Assembly (NCBI RefSeq): GCF_014905175.1
Contig: NC_057790.1
Location: 5,580,001-5,644,000 of the forward strand
Reading direction: 5' to 3'
DNA from: Aphidius gifuensis
Lineage: Eukaryota; Arthropoda; Insecta; Hymenoptera; Braconidae
DNA: 64,000 nucleotides
This document shows positions 28,501-42,850 of this stretch, in pieces; within the stretch, counting starts at the first letter, position 1, and each line of letters opens with the position of its first letter. The notes beneath the pieces were generated by a model. That model had not been told where the DNA came from, searched no databases, and saw nothing but the letters and a program-made list of their open reading frames with translations. The translations under genes were made by a program, and so were the position numbers.

Positions 28501-31500
28501 CCACTCAAATGTCATTAATATTTTTTTTTTTTTCTTTTCACTATTAAATACTCAGTGCTTAATCAACCGATGAATTTTTTTTATTTCTAGTGAAGATCAT
28601 CGAAGTCGACAAGGATAGCCATTAATATTATCCGTTTTTTTTTTTTTCATTTACTTTTTTTTCTACTTTCCCTCGTCACACTGGAACGAACCCTTTCACT
28701 GTCAACTAACAATATCGTTTACGCGCGATCGACTCGTAATAATTGCCACACACCGCGGTGCAAAATTTACAGTGGCCAACATCACCCTTAAAAGACTTTT
28801 CCTTTTTTTTTTTTTAATATTTATCCCTTAACTTATTCGTTTACCACGACTACTTTAATACTACCCCCATTTTATTTAACCCGCGCTAGAAAAGCTTAAA
28901 CATGACTTTAAATTCATTTGCGCTTCATGATGATTGTTGAGCCAGCAAGCAAAGTTGCCATTGTATACCCGCATCTGTTCAATAATTCTCTTTTATTTTG
29001 ATGACAATTTATATATATAGAAACAGTGTTAGCAAGAATAGCAAGCTTACGTGGTTCAATTTCATTATCAGTATGATTTTAAAGTGGCTGTCAAAGCTAA
29101 AAGGGAGGTTAAAAAAAAAAAAAAAGGGTGATAAGGGAGAGAGCATAAGAGAAAGCCAAATGTTTCTAACAATTTGACACTCTTGAGTGACGCGTTTTAC
29201 ACAAGCAAATTTTAGAACAGGAAAAGTGGTGTGCGGGTTGTGTCTGAATCATCGCTTTTATAACGTTTTGTTACACTTTACCCTTCAACTTGTTCTTCTG
29301 TATCTGTATCATAAGAACTTTTCAAAGGGTGTAAAACACTGAACTAAATCAATTTTAAAATATAAGCTCATGTAAAATTTATTAAATAATTGTCACACCA
29401 AGCATTTAATTTATTAGTATATATTATTAATTTTTATATTTTTAAATTTATATAAAGTCGATAATTTAAAAAAAAAGCCATTATTTAAATTTCCAGTAAT
29501 TGAATTATTAAATATGCATTGTAATAATTTAATCAATGAATATTACAATCATTATATTAATGTAATAATACTTGTAAAATTATTATTGTTAATACAGTAA
29601 TATATTGTTTAATGTAAATCCACAATATTAAATATCCTCAGGTAATTTACCAGTTAATTATTCAAATTGATAATACATTATTACAATGTAAATAGAATAA
29701 TTGATATTGCTTGCCACAAATATTATTAAATTTATGAAATTTATAAATATATATATTTCATGTTAATTTGCAACAATAAATATGTTTACTAATGAAGTGT
29801 AAATTATACTTTTCACTTTGTGAATTATATAAATGTAAAATGAACAAATTTTATTATATATACTGTATACTATAAAAGACCAAAAAAAAGTTTTAAAAGT
29901 TTGTTAATGATTGTAATATTTAGTCATGTGAAAATGTCATCATATCAGCCGTAAATAAATTTAGAGATGTTACAAAACATGCGGTATACCCATAAATCCG
30001 CAACAGAGAAATGACGAGCTTGTTATTTTCACACTCAGGAATCAAGCACAGTGACAAGATGTATTGAGATCAGTGAGCTTGCGGTAGAGAGTATAAAAAA
30101 ATAAGAGATTGAAAGAAAAATAAAAAAAAAATAAATAAATAAAAAAGGGAAAGAAAAAAAAAACAGATTGGAATCCATTGAGTCACCCTATACTGACATA
30201 ACAAGGGGCAGATTGTAGCGTCAGGGTGAATTGGACGGTACAATTTTCCTTTGAGGTTTTAGTAGGATCGGAGATCGCGACTACTTGCACAGTGAATCGA
30301 CACACAAAAGTGACCATCGCCATTGGTAACTGATATCATTGTGAGCTGTTTGGTATTTGGTACGGATGGTGTTGGTTGCCTCTTCAACCTCGCACTACGC
30401 GTCTGGCCATTTCTTGTATTTCAAAGCTTATTTATTTTTTTTTTTTCTTTCATTCATTCCTTTTTTTTTTTTTTACGTCTTTTTATTCGTTGTCCAATCC
30501 CCAATGGACTAACATTGATATCAATAAAAAGATAAAAAAAAAAAGGAACAAAAGCTGACGATGAAGAAGACGATATCTATATATTATATTTTTTTTTCTT
30601 GAACCGGGAACTAGAAAATAATAAATGAAATTGGTTGGGTCATAACAGGGTTATGAGCCGTGAGGTTGGGTAGTTAAAGTTTTCAACTATAGCACCACCA
30701 CCACTACTACTACTATCAACACCAGCACTATCACTAAAAACCATGTAAACCATTGCTTACTTGTCGTAAGTCATAATCTTCATGAAAATTTTGCCATTCA
30801 AGAGAATACATGAAGGTGTATATTCATCATACACACATATAATATTCATAGTCGTTTGTTTCTTGTTTTGCGCTAAATTTGTTCGATATATATATATATA
30901 TATATAACACAACTAAAACCAACTATATCACTCTGTTTCTCCAAACCCTCGCTGATATGGTTTTGGGCCACGAGGGAGAAGTCATAAATCCAACTTGCTG
31001 AGCGTTGAAATTGCCGTCGGCACTTCATCATCGGTGTCGCCTGTGTTATGGTGCCATCGCAAGTAATATAATAATCATGAAATTACGATTTCCCGAACAA
31101 TCGAGTTACACCCCAAACTTCACTTACCACCACACACAGTGGTGATCATAAAATGACCTAAAATTGCGGTGTAGAAAAAAAAAACGAAACAAAAAAATCC
31201 GTAAAGATAATAAAGTTGAATAAAAAAAAAAATTGAATTTTGATATGAAACGTGATTTGGATGTATGTTGGTGGATGCTTTTTCATCTGATTTAGCCAAT
31301 TGCGGTCGACAGTTTGTCGTTCTCAAAAAAAAAAGGAAAAAGACAATCATTAGGACAAAACGTTTTCTTTGATCCTGTCACGATCCACGTGTCACAAGAT
31401 GGTGCTTTCAGGATGTCCGAAATCCCAACATTGCCCCGGGGTTTGATGCTTCTATTTGTAAATCTTTATTGATATTGGATAGTCCAAAAGGCACGATTTC

Positions 31501-32088
31501 TACCCATACATATAAACACACGTATATAGATATTGCAAAACATTTGGGGTTACTGTGTGCGGTTAGTATGCCCGCATTGTAACACAACGATCCTTGAGAC
31601 CAAGTTGTATGGATGACAATAATAAAAAAAAAAGCGACAAGAAGTTGTGATAGGGAATTTAAATGGAACAAGAAAACACAAGTAACCAATTGCCGAAATA
31701 AGACACTGAGGGTTGCTGACAAAATAACAAAGAAATTTTTTTCCCTTTTCTTTGCACAAATATAGAGACCTTTTTTTTTAAGGGTAAATTGCAAAATAGA
31801 TATATAGATGTTAATAATAATTTTCTAATAGCATTGCAATTGTTTTGTATTATCAATAAATAATTAGAAGAAAAAAAAATACTATGGCCTAAATTGAAAG
31901 TTGTTAAAACTGTTGATAAACTATTATATTTGGTTTTTTTTTCGGTTGTTACTTTAATCTCCATTAGTGTTAGTAGAATAAAAATAAAAGTGTATAGTTT
32001 ATTAGTGAATATACAGAGTCCAAGCTTTGTAACAAATATTGTGGTTATGTGGCTGTGGTATATATACAAATTATAACATGCAACTCAC
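16578..32088. other. AT-rich non-coding stretch, no gene recognised
   Basis: No conserved protein segment was recognised on either strand. The stretch holds many A/T homopolymers and an (AT)n at 30886-30906. More balanced patches lie near 18.7-18.95, 21.6-21.86, 25.95-26.2, 28.65-28.95 and 30.2-30.4 kb. Two short plus-strand frames that follow pyrimidine-rich AG acceptor-like sites (21250-21321 and 28591-28625) are discussed as findings only. If the minus-strand donor at 32088 is real, much of this stretch would be intron of that transcript. Confidence 0.5.
30886..30906. repeat. (AT)n microsatellite, about 21 bp
   Basis: An uninterrupted alternating AT tract, directly visible. Confidence 0.9.
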
Positions 32089-32290
32089 CAAATTCCTCGT
32101 ACGTTGGCAATGATTTTCAACACCTCCTCTCCTCTTCTCTTCGACCGAAAACAAACCAACAAACGCACCGATGAACGCGGTAGCCAACAATTAATCTAAC
32201 TGTCACATTCATCACGTCGTCACACTATCTTCTTTGGTTATTCTCTCATTGGGCGGGCTCCGTTCGTGAAAAGGGGTGTAGATATCACAA
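32089..32290 (-). promoter_or_regulatory. Candidate minus-strand first exon and promoter with splice donor
   Basis: On the minus strand the segment ends GGAATTTG followed by GTGAGTTG (intron from 32088 downward), a near-consensus donor. The upstream 200 bases are clearly richer in G+C than the surroundings and contain a GC-box-like GCCCGCCC. A frame with no ATG runs into the donor, so a 5' untranslated exon is the simplest reading. A GGTCG downstream-promoter-like motif lies about 27 bases after a TCATC that could serve as initiator, but the match is loose. Composition and donor are seen; promoter and exon status are inferred. No downstream coding exon was recognised, so the gene is unknown. 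Confidence 0.35.
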
Positions 32291-35200
32291 CAATTTTACG
32301 TTAAACAAGAGGGTTGAGTCAGTTGAATATACAACATACACCACAAGCAAGACCTTTATCATCCAATTTCTCTAAAATGTAGCTTTCATATCACTTGAAA
32401 ACTTTTTAGACTATTTTCTGCAACAGACAAAACTTGATATGATAAATTATTCAATGAAAAAATAAAATAAATAAATAAAAAACAAACAAAATGAAAATAA
32501 AAAAAAAATACTGTTTGAAAAAAAATAAAAAACAACAAAAAGTATAGAATTTTAAAGCTTCCAAAGTTTTAAATGTAATACGTAAACTGACGGTATTTCA
32601 CGCAACATTAACTTTCCATTTTCATTTTAAAATGAAAAAAAAAAAATAAAACAAAATATATTATTACAAAAAGAATGAGGAGTAACATTATTCTATCACA
32701 ATTTGATCGATTCAATGCCATAAAACTGCACCGTAAAAACGATCAGAATCACACACGGAAATGTTTTTTATTTTTTTTTAAGCAAAGTAAAATAGAACTA
32801 GAAAATTTTTCAAATGACGCAGTCAAAAAGTCGTTGTCGTTGACTTTCACAACTGTATTCAATTCTGCAAATTTCAACATCAGTTACATTGTGTAAAGAG
32901 TAGAAAGACGAATGAAAAAAAAAAATATAAAAAAAACAACCAATATTGGCTTCCTGTATAAACCCATCCACAGAAGGGTGCAAAAAAACGTAAAATAAAA
33001 AAAAGGGCAATAAGGGAACTTTTGTATACAGATAGTCAGCAAGAGAAAAGTCGTAATTTTAATGTCACTACGTCTTGTGAATTTCGATGAAAGCTTATAG
33101 TCGTAACTGATGGACAAAAACAATAAAAATTTGTTGGCCAAATGAAGATATTAACTATCTCTGAGCAAATATTTATAATTGCCATATCTGTAGATATATT
33201 TCATATATAAAAATTTTACGATTCATAAAAATAAATCTATAAAAATATACTTTAATATATATATGTTTTTTTTTTCCATTTGTATTATTGTTAATACACA
33301 TATATATATTTGTCAAGTATTGTATTATATGTACTCTACTCTCAATTATTATTATTAATTGTGTTAGAAATACGATGAAAAAAAAACTGCCTATCGTAAT
33401 AATAATTATTATTAATTATTAGAACACACTTTATCACAGTAACCGATTATTATGAAGTATTTAATGTGGTTTATTTTTTATTTTCTTATATTCATAAATG
33501 TCCATTTCCTGGTTATTGTATATGTCCAAAGTTATGATCATATAAACATTAAATTTCCAACTGCCAACGTATCAATGTTGAGCTCAATGTCCAGCAAAAA
33601 AATATAAAAAAAAAACAAACTTATATATCCTTTTGTTTAAGGCCAAAGAAGGATAAAAAGGCTTTTATATTTTTTTTGTTATTTTTACACAAATAAAGAT
33701 ATAAAAATATTAGTAAAGTTAGTAAAGTGCATTCATGCAATAATTTTGTTGCCAAGTAAATCCTCACTGAGTCCTTCTTATGTTGTAAAATGAAAAAAAA
33801 AAAAAAAAAATACATTTCATGATACAAAACTGTTGGATAAATTTTTATATTCATATCATGATACGTTTAACGTATTTATAAATACACTCAGTATAGCTGA
33901 ACATAATATAATATTGAGCAAAAAAAAATAAATAATAATAAAGTGCGATAAACATATACCATTATTTATACACATATATATGAATAAAAAAAAAAAAAAA
34001 TATAGCCCTCTTTTGGTTTATATATATTTAAACGTGATTATGAAATGGACGGTCGTTAAATAATTATTACTTTGAAGCCATTAGCATCTTTTATTTTTTG
34101 TTTGTCTTTGTTCTTCCTCATTCGTCTGTATCTTTTGTAAAAAAATTTTTTTATACTTTTCATATATATTTTAAATGAAGAGAAAAAAAAAAAAAAAAAC
34201 ATAAATAAAATGAAATAAAATAAATCAAATAAAAGCCAAAGAAAACGACTTGACTCATCCAAGGTCTCATAAATAGTTTGATATTACTCATCTGTTGGAG
34301 AACCGTGTAATATATATAAACAAAAAAAAAAAAAAAATGAGAGATCGAAAAACCATGTTGTAGCATTTTTGTTCACAGTCTTGTACCACAAGACTAAAAG
34401 ATTTTAAGAAGAAAAGAAAAACGCATATCAACTGAACAGCAAAGTGTCAGCTGTAACTTTTATTGGTTATAAAGCTCGTGATATTATGCTGAGCTCGGAG
34501 TAAATAGGTTTATTTTCTATACCCTTTTTTTTTCTTTCTTATCTTTCTCATTCTTTCTATCGTCATTCATAAATAAAGAGAGAAAAAACAAAAAATAGAG
34601 ACTATATAAAATTTTTTCTTTTTTCGTATATTTTTCATGAGTACCGTCCACTTGCATTCAGTCGAGTGATATGATAGTGATATTGGTGATGGTAGTATGG
34701 TGCTTCAACTGAGAAAAAATAATATCAACTTTGTGAGTGAATACAAAAATGCAAGTTGGTAGTCGAGATTGGTGAGTAAAGAAGCAACGAGTAAGGTCTT
34801 ATCAATCTAATACATTTCATATTTTATGATACGTCAGTGCGGGTGCCCGTTGAGATATCTTTACGGCTTTCAGACTGCACCTTGTGTGCTTTTGCATTTA
34901 TTTCAATATATATGTATACTTATTTATCAACTATCATCACACACACTATCATACACACTTCAACGTGAAAAATAAACAAAATAAAAAAATTACTGATGAA
35001 AAGTAAAACAAAATATATTGTATAATTGAATCACGCAAAGTTCATATCAATGTAACAATAAATTATCACAACAAGGCTTGGTCAAATCTTCAATAATATA
35101 TATGTTTTTTTTTTTTTGGTCATTAATTATGATAAAAAATATTATCGAAAATTATTTAAACAGACTTATGTTTATTTTTATTTTAATGTTCTGTTTAATT

Positions 35201-38200
35201 TGTCTGGTTGTATTATATCATATTGAGAGGTGATCAAAACTGGCAGACGAGCAATAAATCGGATAACAGGTTTTGGTCGAATCGAATACGACCAATTGCC
35301 TCCAGGTGTTCATGTCGTTATGACGTAATAACGAAAAGCAAGCACTGCAACTAATTCAAAATTCTATGGATATTTATGTCTGGATGATGCACTGCATAGA
35401 GAAATATATGCGCCTTTATCTACCCAGTCTCGTAACCCAAATATGCCAAATCGTTTTCATAAATATATATATACTTCAAGCAATATACAGGATTATAATA
35501 TAGCTGACACGAGTGGACATATACAGATACTGGCAATGATGATCGTAATATAGTAGACATGTACCCCAATGTCATGAAAAAGCAGTGGACTTTGATGATC
35601 ATCACGACGTCAACGTGTCTACCTAGCTCACATAGCCAGTTGATGGTCCATCTTGAGTATATCCACCTGATGTCTGTTAACGTTCACAAGCTAGACGCAT
35701 GTCTAGATCTCTTGTCATTTATTTATTTATACATATCTTGATATATATATGTTGCAAATATAGTTCATATATGTATATACCAATTTACTCAAATTGCAGA
35801 ACCACATTGAAGACAATGCATCATTTGGATTGTAACCCATGGGTGGTCTTTCAAACTATATAGGTATATATATTGTAGTTTGAATATGTACATATAAGCC
35901 TAATCCATTCTATCCATTTGTCCTTGTGCATGATCATGTTGACAATATATGTCCAATGTATTCTCACGTAATCCAACTGTGATCAGCTTGTCGGTGGGAT
36001 TTCTCATTCACACCTCCATATGGGTTATCAACATTAATATTCTCTTGCTCTAATAATAATCATGATGATGATAATATTTATTTTAGTTATTGGTTTTTTT
36101 TTTTAACATAAAATAATGTGTTTAAAAAAAAATACAGCATGTATTTATTAAATCAGTGATTATCGTCATCATTATCATCATGTAAAACACGATTAAATTT
36201 GTAAAAAAATATAATAATCTACTCGAGTACAACTTGAGATGCATACATCGTTTATCATTTAGTTCCCTTCAGGCACAATGTGTGTTGCTCTTTAATATAT
36301 ACTCATTAACAGTGCACGGATGTTTGTCTGTTAATTTGATTTGCTCTAACTGTTTTAGATAAATTAATTAATTATACCAAAATACAGTAATTGCACTATG
36401 TCAATTAAAGCCAAATGCAAAAAATAATTTTGCATTAAATCAATTGAAGTTAATATATGCAGATCAAGGCCACTGAACTTGACTGACATTTTAAGTTTTG
36501 CCTGTGCTTACTTGCTGTGGTTTATTATATATACATCGATTACTTGGTCTTATTAACACTAAATGTATAAAAGACCAAGAATTTATTCTATACACGCATA
36601 TTTATTTTCATTGGACTTGTTTGTGTTTGACATTTCGGTTTTAGGCAGAATATTTGGTTTATGGAAAAGTGGAAAATTTCATCACATTACTAATATAATG
36701 ATCTGTTAGTCCCTAGTTTGTTTTTTTTATTTTTATTTTTTATCTCAAAAATATATAGGGAATTTTTCCATATCATAAATATACACTACATAAGATTGCA
36801 ATCGAGCGTCAACATCAGGAAGAAACCTTGAGGATCATCTCCGGTCTGTGTCTGTTTTTCGTCGCTCTTTTCACTATCATTCGTTGAATATCCGTTGGCG
36901 CGTGCGATTATTTAACCTTCCCATGCTCTTAAAAAATTTTGTGATAGCTGCCAGCTCTTGACTGTACAACTACGAAAAACCCGATTCGTTTCTCATGCGC
37001 TTCATTTATTTTGAAACGTGTATCCGACCCCCGTGGGTATCAAAAAGTAAAAGCAAAAAAAAACTTTTTAGCACTTGAAGAATACAGAATAGAATGAGAA
37101 AGATGGTATATATATAAGAGAAGTTTGAGTAAAATTTTGGAGAATCTTTGGACGCCTCATTTGACACCTTCTATCTTTCTTTAACTCTCAAAAGTATAGC
37201 TGATATTCAAACCAAACAGCCACGAAGATTGCTTCAATGAGACTGCAGACGATGTCTTTTCAAGTATATACATGTATATTTATATAATTTTACCAAGAAA
37301 ATGTATATATATATATGTCATTTCTTCCACGCAATTGTCACTGAGAAATGAAAATTCATTCTATACCATAATATCAAAAGTTTTTTGGGGGACATATATA
37401 CTTCCTTCATTATTGTCAATTTGAAAGATATGAAAAATCAAAAAAATGAAAAAAATAAAATAAAATAAAACATCAAAGAAAAATAAAAAATTCTTATATA
37501 TATCTGCTTTGCTTTATTCATATTTTTATTTTTATTTTTTTAATCCAAAAAAAGAAAAAAAATATATATATCCCTATTGTTTTCAATATGAATGAATGAA
37601 AAATAATCGTACAACATTGAAATCGAGTGCAAAGGGTTTTTGAAGCTAATGGGCCGGAAGTCAATGAGTAGAGTTACAGAAGGTCGTCATCAACTCATCA
37701 GAAGAAAAAAAAAAAAATAATGCAACAGAGATGAATATAAAAAATATATACGGTATGTACACTTTGGCATTGCGACAAGTTTTCTTCTATATATATGAAG
37801 GTAAGTAAAATGCCGACTTTTTTTTTTTTATTATTCATTCTTTTATTTATATTTTATGTACTCTTCATGGATCCCTAACTGTAGTATTTTATTTTTTTTT
37901 ATTTGATATTTTTTTTTTTATTTGAACTGCATATTTCAAAGCAAGCAAAGAACGCGCTTGTAATTAACGATTACAAAGTATTTCGTTCAGATGATTATCA
38001 GTCTACGCCGGATACGTAAAGTTCACCATCCCCCATAACTTCCGGTACTTTGATGTTCGGGCCTTCCCTTGTTTTCTGCCCCATTGTACCGGCCACGATT
38101 CTATATATTAACCATACTCACTTGTATTATTTTTATCATTTTATTTCTTTATCATTCAGTTATTTTTTTTTTTTCATTTCTAGCATCACAATTATAATTT

Positions 38201-38382
38201 GTTCAATGTATACGGATGGCAAAAAAAAAAATAAAATTGTATTTATAAAAAATAATAGAATTAAATTTAAATTAATTAATTTTATTATTTATTTAGATAC
38301 TTTTTTTATTTTCATATAATTTAAAAGAAAAATAAATGTGTATAAACATATTAATATAATTATATTTTTCTCTTCTATATAG

Positions 38383-38431
38383 CTCGTCTCTAAGTTTATC
38401 TTGAGCTCGAGTTATTTATCTAACGAAAAAC
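38383..38431 (+). other. Candidate 49-nt exon between good splice signals
   Basis: A pyrimidine-rich TATATTTTTCTCTTCTATATAG precursor ends at 38382. The 49 nt that follow are open in one frame only (starting Leu-Val-Ser-Lys-Phe), then AAC meets GTAAGTATA at 38432, a strong donor. A second strong donor, AAG|GTAAGTAAA, lies 582 bp upstream (exon end 37800) and is directly preceded by ATG. Joining the two keeps the frame open. Signals are seen; the exon is a hypothesis, since such sites occur by chance in AT-rich DNA and no homologue was recognised. Confidence 0.2.
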
Positions 38432-41400
38432 GTAAGTATACTCTAATGCAAAAAAATGGCAAGCCTAAAGGCATAAGTTGTAAATACTGAGGTGTGGTTT
38501 CTTGCTTTTCATCATACATTATTTTAAATGTCAGAAGCAAAAAAAAATAAATAAATAAATATACATGTTGTTTTTTTTTTATATCAAGTAAAATAATTGT
38601 AATAATTAGTTACTAGTATAATTACTAGATATTTATTATTTAAAAAATAATATAAACTATAAATTTTATCAATTTATTTTAAACTTTAATAATCTGTGCG
38701 TATTTATGTATTTTTTTTTTCTATTTAATGGATAGGTGTAAACGGTAACTGGATAGATTTGTTTACCAAGATTTTGTCCTCCCAAATATACATATAAAAA
38801 CATCTGGGTTTTAATATGGTTGATTTTTTTTTTTTATAGTACAACGGTTTGTGAAATAAAAAAAAAAAAAAAGGGTATGCTTAGATTACAAGTTTCATGA
38901 TTCTATAGCGATGAAATTTTATTTATTTCGCGACCCATAGCTGTATTTTTGATTTTAGAGTTTTGTCTGATGGTATTAAAAAAATCTATAAACATTATTT
39001 GTATAATATACAACATTAACTGGTACATTATAAATCGTACGGGTGTGGGTACTTTTCAAACCAGGGTTAATGACGTGTCAGAATAATAATAGCCACATCA
39101 TCATTCACTATATAAAAAAAAAACAAAAAAAAAAAAAAGAAGAATTATAGCGTTGTTGATGTATACCATCACCATTGGTCCTGTTAATATTATCTCAAGA
39201 TATATATTTTATCCTTCTCACTTATTTGATGTTTTGCATTCAAGGCATATGTTTTAGAGCTTTTCGAGTAATTGTCCATTAAAAAATATAAACTAAATGG
39301 GTGTTGAGAAATCGAATGGGAAAAACCAAGTATTACTATTCAACACAATAGACAAAACTATATTCTCTCAAAAGGGTTGAACTCGATTAAATTTCATTAT
39401 CAAATTTTACGATTATTTAGGGTCTTGTAATATAAAAATATAAAACCAACTAAACCAAAAATAAATATAATAATAATAAAAAATACGATTGAATGATTTT
39501 TATTTAAATCATAAATTTATATTCAGTTAAAATTATTATTTTTTTTTTATCTTAGCTGCATATTTTCAAATGCAAATTTTTAATCATGATTTATTACTTT
39601 ATGACTATATTAATCACAACAAAAAAAAAAAAAGGTTTAATCTATACAAAATTATTTTCTGGTAATATAAAATGTCATTTTAAAATTTAAAAAAAAAATA
39701 AAAATCTAGGGTCAATTAAATTAATGTACTGTGTGTGTGTATAATTTTAACAACAAAATGTTTAAATTTTCAATGTGTGCATTAAAATGCGTACGAGTCA
39801 ATAAAATCAAAGAATTTAAAATATCCCTGGTATTTGAAATTAAACGAGTGACCTCTTTACGAGCACATGTTCCATCAACCGGATTCAGTGTGTCCCGTAT
39901 GTACTATAATACAAAGGAACAAACCCACTGGTTGGCTAAACGAATAAATAAAATATAAAATGCGTTAAAAAAAAAGTATAAAAAATAAAAAAAATAAATG
40001 TATTTAACGTATTAATGTTATACGAAACGAGTAAAACGATTCAACGTTTCAATAGGTGGATACGATATTTTGGGGGTAGTAGTAATAAAGACCGCCTCAA
40101 TTTTATTGTCCTGACAGAAAGAGAAAAGCTAGCTAGCTATATATGAAAGCTCAAATGTGTCTTGGACCTTTGAATTTCCGGTTTATAAGCGAATAGTATT
40201 ACGATTCGTGTTTATATGTGAGTAGTTAACGATTAATGATTCATTTATAAACGTTTAGTACACGAAGGGGCTATGTTATTTCAACTTGGTTTACGTATAA
40301 ATGTGTATATATATAATATCGTCAAGTTGACTCTGATAATGTCGACAATATATATAAAGTAATAATTATTTTTTTATTTTACTCCCTCATTTAAAAAAAA
40401 ATTTAACAAGCAAGCAGTATACATACCTTTATATTTAGTCAAACACCATCATATATCCAGTACTCATTTTACATCCTCACTTTAGAACTTTAACGTAATT
40501 TTTATAATTCGTCTTTGTCCGTTAGTACTCACGTTAAAATGCCTGAAATGCATCTCAAGAGTTGATGACGACTCTCAACGAGCCGATAATGTCCGCTTAC
40601 TTGCTCACATTACGATCACAGCCTTCATGAATCATTTTATTTATTTTTTTTCTCTCAACTTCCATCTGTAACAAAGAAAAAATTCAGATGCTTAAAAAAA
40701 ATATATAAAAAACAAATACAAATAATGGTCAAGATTTTTATGATAATGATACGTTAAAACCTACAAATCCAAAAATATAAAAATAATAATAAATGTAAAA
40801 TAATGAAATAAAAAATTATTTAAGTACAAAAAAATTATAATGATAAATTTATTTTATGTTATTTCATTACTCATCAGCTCATGAAACTTTCCAACACCCA
40901 CGAATAACCAATTAAATTTCTAAAGATATTTTTCTTATTGTTTTTTATTTATATATTTTTTCCATTCAATAAATGTATATAGTAGCTTGATAATAAAAAT
41001 ATTTCGTCAGTTTTATAAATTAGCATATCATATTAAATATATTTTTTTTTTTATTTTTAATATAATCCTTAATATATTTATTGAGCTTCTTAATGCAATG
41101 ACCACCGTGATAATCATATCATATGAGTATATACAAATAAAACAAAAAGTTAAGATGAGAGTTAATGTTCTTCTTTAAAAGTATCAATTTAATTTTTTCT
41201 TTTTTAAATTTTTATAACAACGTGTATTACTGCACATTTATTTATTTTTTTTTTTCATCATATAGGAGCTTATTTCAAGTACTTTATCATGAAACATAGA
41301 AGTGACTATATACAAATTGATACTCACGTAAATATTTATTTATAATAGAATTTTTTACAAGTGTAAAAGAACGAGCAAGATAGATATACATGTATGATTT

Positions 41401-42830
41401 AGCAAAGTCACTTGACACCTATATCGCATAATTGTCAAGCAACATTTTGCCGCAAGCAAAACGTTGGAAGTCAACCAAGCTCTTAAGCGATTTTCATAAG
41501 GTAATACTTTGTCTAAGTATACTCACTTTGTCCATAAGTGCTAAGACGTGATATCGCAATAAGTACATTACAAAAATTTTTTATGTATATATTAATGTAT
41601 ATAATGCAAAAAAAAATAAACAATAAATAAAAAATTATAAAAACAAGAAAATCATCACATACTGTTACAGTCCATATGACACTACTTTATACTTGAATTT
41701 TTCTCTTCACTGTTACAACTTTTATGCCATCATGTGATATTTATTTTTTTATATATATTTTTTTTTTAATTTGTCAATGCATTCAGTGAGTGCTGACCAG
41801 CATTAATGTCCTCACTTTGATATGACAATATATACTGATATTCATTCGACTTTTAAAACCCGTACACTTCATAAAAGTATATCCATAAATAATAATATTT
41901 TGTTAAATGCATTATAATTTATTATTTTAACAGAATGTATGAAAAAAAAAAAAAAAAAAACAATATATTAAATTGTAAAATGTAATATAAAAGTCATATT
42001 TTGTTGCATTGTTGTTAGTATTATTCTTTTGACTCTTTTTTGTTTTTTACTTTCTTTTCTTTCTTTATTTTTTTTGTTATATACATATGTTTTTTTGTAT
42101 TTTGAGCTGCTTGCAAGAGAAAAAAAAAAAAAGCCCTTGGGAAAATGTAAAGAGCAAAATAATCCAGATATAAACATCCTGTAGCATAATTAACCCTTTG
42201 AGAACTTTGAGGCTTTGAAGGATTTTAATAATCTTAAAAGACAGCGAGGTTTTTGATTAGTACTTCAACTGCAAATGCTGACAACTATGCTCTTGCATCC
42301 ATTTGATAAACAGACACATGCACGCATTTTTATTTATATTCTTTATTTTATTTTTTTCCTCGCTTTTACTTATGCTATTTATTTCTTTTTTTTTGCTTTG
42401 TTTCCCTGGAGATGGTTTTTTTTTTTACACGTAAATTAAGAAATTAGAGGTATATCAAAAATCATTTCTATATTTAAATAAGGTATTCAATTTAATCTCA
42501 GTTACTGATGCATCTAAAAAAATTTTGCATGCTATGGTACATGATCATGTAGATGTATGGTACTTTGAAGTATATATTGGAATAAAAAGTAGTCCCCGGG
42601 TGGTACCATTTGACAACAACGAGCGGTAAACATGAAACCGCCCTCAGTGGCTAATAACACACGTGGATTATTTCAAAAAACTAATTTTTCCCTGCGTTAC
42701 ACGTATACAAAGTCAAAGGGTGGCTGTGGCTTGACGTTTTTTTTTTTTTTCTTCTTCTCTCAATGCAGTTGCCCATCCCATTTTCATCTCTTTTGTATGT
42801 TTCTTTTTTCTTTATTATATATTTGATATG

Positions 42831-42850
42831 TGTGTGTGTATACACACACA
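42831..42850. repeat. TG/CA palindromic microsatellite
   Basis: TGTGTGTGTA is followed directly by its reverse complement TACACACACA, a perfect 20-bp palindrome able to form a cruciform or hairpin. Confidence 0.9.

Noticed and set aside
31120..31350. Minus-strand donor-like GGTAAGTG near 31128 closing a 76-codon frame
   Set aside because: The frame is poly-Phe/Tyr rich and no acceptor upstream is convincing; a single donor match is not evidence of an exon.
31408..32069. Overlapping minus-strand frames of 128 and 136 codons
   Set aside because: They overlap each other in different frames and are Phe/Ile/Lys-rich chance products of AT-rich DNA; no family recognised.
34603..34772. TATATAAA, TCAGT initiator and GTGAGTAA donor on the plus strand
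   Set aside because: The TATA box is about 57 bp from the initiator rather than about 30, and such motifs are frequent here.
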